Assembly (NCBI RefSeq): GCF_030409335.1
Contig: NZ_JAUFPN010000102.1
Coordinates: forward strand, 1 to 42,838
Direction: 5' to 3'
DNA length: 42,838 nt
Origin: Paeniroseomonas aquatica
GTDB lineage: Bacteria; Pseudomonadota; Alphaproteobacteria; Acetobacterales; Acetobacteraceae
The translations under genes were made by a program, and so were the position numbers. Below the pieces are notes generated by a model. That model ran no database searches and was not told the origin of the DNA. It saw nothing but the letters and a program-made list of their open reading frames with translations. Below, piece after piece: positions 40,492 to 42,838 of the stretch (its first letter is position 1; every line of letters starts with the position of its first letter).

Positions 40492-42151
40492 GGCGCGGGG
40501 CGCGCGGGTCCTGGTGCTCGCCCCCACCGGCCGGGACGGCCCCGCCTCGGCCGAGCTGCTGCGCCGCGCCGGGCTCGATGCCGGCGTCTGCGACAGCCTG
40601 GACTGCCTGGTCGCCTGCCTCGAGGCCGGCGCCGAGGCGGTCTTCGTCGCCGAGGAGGCGCTGCACCGCCAGCCGATCGAGCCGCTGGTCCGCTGGGTCG
40701 AGGACCAGCCGCCCTGGTCCGACATGCCCTTCGTCGTCCTGACCAGCCATCGCCAGCAGCCCGTGGTGGTGGCCGAGCGCGGCCGGCTGGTGGGCGCGCT
40801 GCGCAACGTCTCCCTGCTCGAGCGGCCGGTGCAGACCCTGACGCTGACCACCACCATCCAGGCCGCGGTGCGCGCCCGGCGCCGGCAATACGAGGTGCGG
40901 GCGCATCTCGCCGCCGGCGAGAGCGCGGCGCGCCACCTCGAGGAGCAGGTCATCGCCCGCACCCGGGAGCTGGAGGCGGCCAATGCCGCGCTCCGGGCGC
41001 AGATCGCCGAGCGCGAGCGGGTCGAGGAATCGCTCCGCCACGCCCAGCGCATCGAGGCGATCGGCCAGCTCACCGGCGGCGTGGCGCACGACTTCAACAA
41101 CCTGCTGATGGTCATCTCGGGCGGGCTCGACATGCTGGGCCGGCAGAAGGACCCGGCGCGGCAGCGGCGGCTGATGGACGGCATGCGCCAGGCGGCCGGG
41201 CGCGGCGCGGCGCTGACCCGCCAGCTGCTGGCCTTCTCCCGCCGCCAGGCGCTGCAGGCGGAACCGGTGGACCTGCGCCGGCAGATCGGCTCGATGCGCG
41301 AATTGCTCGACCGCAGCCTGAGCGGCGACGTGCACGTGGCGCTCGACTTCGGCCTCGGGCTCTGGCCGGTCGAGGTCGACCCGGGCGAGCTGGAGCTGGT
41401 GATCCTGAACCTCGCGGTGAATGCCCGCGACGCCATGCCCGAGGGCGGCACCATCAGCATCCGCGCCAGCAACCTGGCCGGCTGGGACGCCGACGGGCTG
41501 CACGGCGACTTCGTCCGCCTGGCGGTGATCGACACCGGCACCGGCATGCCGCCCGAGGTCGTCGCCCGGGTCTTCGAGCCCTTCTTCACCACCAAGGACA
41601 TCGGCAAGGGCTCTGGCCTCGGCCTGGCGCAGGTCTATGGCTTCGCCCGGCAATCCGGCGGCACCGTGCGGATCGACACCGCGGTCGGCCGCGGCACCAC
41701 CATCGAGCTGCTGCTGCCGCGCTCGGCCCGGCCGCCGGCGGCCGAGGTGCGGGCCACGGCCGAGCCGCGCCGGGTCGAGGCGCCGGGCAGCCGCGGCCAT
41801 GTGCTGCTGGTCGAGGACGACGACGAGGTCGCCGCCCTGGTCGGGCAGATGCTCGGCGAGCTGGGCTTCGAGGCGACCCGGGCGGCCAGCGCCGCGGCGG
41901 CGCTCGGGGCGCTGGCCGATGGCCGGGCCATCGACCTGGTCTTCTCCGACGTGCTGATGCCGGGGGGGATGAACGGGGTGGAGCTGGTCCGCGAGGTGCG
42001 CCGCCGCCGTCCGGAACTGCCGGTGGTGCTGACCACCGCCTATGCCGGCACCGCGAAGCACGACGCCGAGGCGGAGGGCATCGCCCTGCTGCCCAAGCCC
42101 TACCGGCTGGACGAACTGGCGGCGATCACCCGGGCGGCGCTCGGCCGGTGA
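40469..42151 (+). CDS. Hybrid sensor histidine kinase with N-terminal pseudo-receiver
   Basis: The 560-residue protein has four parts. First comes a receiver-like domain without the phospho-accepting Asp (about 12-130: RVLVLAPTGRDG, DMPFVVLTSHRQQP). Second is a coiled coil (about 140-195). The kinase core follows, with phospho-acceptor His207 (GGVAHDFNNLLMVISGG) and ATP-binding motifs LNLAVNARDAMP, DTGTGMP, FEPFFTTK and GSGLGLA. Last is a C-terminal receiver with acceptor Asp494 (VFSDVLMPG) and Lys in PKPY. No sensor or membrane segment is present, so input is cytosolic, probably the KaiC-like partner encoded by the overlapping gene. Confidence 0.94.
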   Translation: MTTVLTGRARGARVLVLAPTGRDGPASAELLRRAGLDAGVCDSLDCLVACLEAGAEAVFVAEEALHRQPIEPLVRWVEDQPPWSDMPFVVLTSHRQQPVVVAERGRLVGALRNVSLLERPVQTLTLTTTIQAAVRARRRQYEVRAHLAAGESAARHLEEQVIARTRELEAANAALRAQIAERERVEESLRHAQRIEAIGQLTGGVAHDFNNLLMVISGGLDMLGRQKDPARQRRLMDGMRQAAGRGAALTRQLLAFSRRQALQAEPVDLRRQIGSMRELLDRSLSGDVHVALDFGLGLWPVEVDPGELELVILNLAVNARDAMPEGGTISIRASNLAGWDADGLHGDFVRLAVIDTGTGMPPEVVARVFEPFFTTKDIGKGSGLGLAQVYGFARQSGGTVRIDTAVGRGTTIELLLPRSARPPAAEVRATAEPRRVEAPGSRGHVLLVEDDDEVAALVGQMLGELGFEATRAASAAAALGALADGRAIDLVFSDVLMPGGMNGVELVREVRRRRPELPVVLTTAYAGTAKHDAEAEGIALLPKPYRLDELAAITRAALGR

Positions 42152-42181
42152 TCCGCGGCCCGCGCCGGGCGTTCGGCCGGG

Positions 42182-42838
42182 ATGCCCCAAGCCGCCGACG
42201 CCGCCCCCGCCCCTGACCCCTTCGACATCGACCAGGCCTTCCGCCTGCTGCGCGAGGCCGTCGCGCCGCTGCCCAAGGCGGCGATGTTCGAGCTGCGCGA
42301 CCGCGGCCATGCCAGCCCCTTCGAGCAGCTGGTCGCGGCGCTGATCTCGGCCCGCACCCGGGACGAGACCACCACCCCGGTCTGCCTGCGGCTCTTTGCC
42401 GTGGCCCGCACCCCGGCGGCGATGGCGGCGCTGGCGGAGGAGGCGCTGGTCGGCCTGCTGCACGGCGCCACCTTCCCCGAGCCCAAGGCGCGCGACATCC
42501 TGGCGCTGTCCCGGAGCATCGCCGCGGCGGGCACGGTACCCGACACGGCGGAGGGGCTGATGGCGCTGCGGGGCGTCGGCCCGAAGATCGCGGCGCTGAC
42601 GCTCGGCGTCGGCTTCGGGGTGCCGGCGATCTCGGTCGACATCCACGTGCATCGCATCGTCAACCGCTGGGGCTATGTGGCGGCCGGCACGCCGGAGCGG
42701 ACCATGCGGGCGCTGGTGGCGGTGCTGCCGGAGCGCTACTGGATAGAGCTCAACGAGAGGCTGGTGCCCTTCGGCAAGGCCATCTGCACCGGGGAGAGGC
42801 CGCGCTGCTCGGGCTGCCTGCTGCGGCGGCTGTGCCGG
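42182..42838 (+). CDS. Endonuclease III-like DNA glycosylase (3' end outside window)
   Basis: An open frame of 219 codons reaches the right edge without a stop. It has FEQLVAALISARTRDETT, the helix-hairpin-helix LRGVGPKIAALTL with catalytic Lys, the Asp in SVDIHVHRIVNRWGY, and a C-terminal iron-sulfur set C-x6-C-x2-C-x5-C (CTGERPRCSGCLLRRLC). Nth enzymes remove oxidised pyrimidines. It begins about 30 bases after the kinase gene and may be in the same operon. It is a second Nth-like gene beside 27667-28395, and its ARTRD is closer to the canonical AQTTD. Confidence 0.93.
   Translation, partial: MPQAADAAPAPDPFDIDQAFRLLREAVAPLPKAAMFELRDRGHASPFEQLVAALISARTRDETTTPVCLRLFAVARTPAAMAALAEEALVGLLHGATFPEPKARDILALSRSIAAAGTVPDTAEGLMALRGVGPKIAALTLGVGFGVPAISVDIHVHRIVNRWGYVAAGTPERTMRALVAVLPERYWIELNERLVPFGKAICTGERPRCSGCLLRRLCR

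Noticed and set aside
38878-41607. 909-codon minus-strand open frame opposite the KaiC-like and kinase genes
   Set aside because: Low-complexity Ser/Arg/Gln sequence without motifs; the plus strand carries two clear protein families there.
1-42838. Mobile elements, CRISPR arrays, tRNA or rRNA genes
   Set aside because: No transposase, direct-repeat arrays, integrase or RNA-gene patterns were found on either strand; the toxin-antitoxin pair is the only mobile-associated feature.

Overview
The window is about 42.8 kb of very GC-rich, densely coding chromosomal DNA with no insertion sequence, phage, CRISPR, rRNA or tRNA that I can see. Several features point to an alphaproteobacterium, most likely an Acetobacteraceae of the Roseomonas type. 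These are an ATP12-type chaperone, a NepR/EcfG general-stress pair, DUF1289, an orphan TctC/Bug solute-binding protein, formate-THF ligase, CaiB-type CoA-transferase metabolism and strong GC bias at third codon positions. This placement is inference, with no database support. Because GC is so high, both strands carry long spurious open frames; they are left out.

Layout. 1-5.6 kb: the tail of an unknown gene, a bidirectional terminator, an RlpA-like protein (-), then RluA-family pseudouridine synthase, AsmA-like protein, ATP12 chaperone and acylphosphatase (+). 5.6-13.7 kb: an amidase (-); a FitAB-type toxin-antitoxin pair with a perfect operator-like palindrome; a zinc alcohol dehydrogenase (-); the run rarA-crcB-lipocalin-like gene (-); a Bug solute-binding protein and a small membrane protein (+); an old-yellow-enzyme-type reductase (-). 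13.7-20.8 kb: SDR, a small unknown protein and an RraA-family protein (+); a TPR-methyltransferase (-); NepR (+) facing the EcfG-like sigma factor (-); formate-THF ligase (-); DUF1289 and OmpW (+). 20.8-27.5 kb: a three-gene operon DUF1080-DUF1194-PhnW-like aminotransferase (-); a Baeyer-Villiger-type monooxygenase and a PurD-like ATP-grasp protein (+); an aminotransferase (-). 27.6-34.1 kb: an Nth-like glycosylase, a CoA-transferase overlapping a crotonase-fold gene, ExoD, then a cobalamin riboswitch, a BtuB-like receptor and YnfA. 34.1-38.8 kb: polyprenyl synthase (-), DUF2007 and a TrmN6-like methyltransferase (+), a small conserved-looking protein, an SCO copper chaperone and a 3-hydroxyisobutyrate-dehydrogenase-like enzyme (-), and a carboxymuconolactone decarboxylase-like protein (+). 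38.8 kb to the end: a two-domain KaiC-like ATPase, a hybrid histidine kinase and a second Nth-like glycosylase that runs off the window.

How the genes connect. The most interesting thread is general stress. The window holds both the anti-sigma factor NepR and an EcfG-like sigma factor, unusually in convergent orientation. About 21 kb away, a match to the EcfG promoter consensus (GGAAC-N17-CGTT) lies upstream of the KaiC-like ATPase/hybrid histidine kinase operon. I therefore propose that this KaiC-kinase module belongs to the general stress regulon.

The only gene-free stretch longer than 300 bases is 31293-31752. It holds GC hairpins after exoD, the cobalamin riboswitch, and a probable expression platform before the BtuB-like gene.
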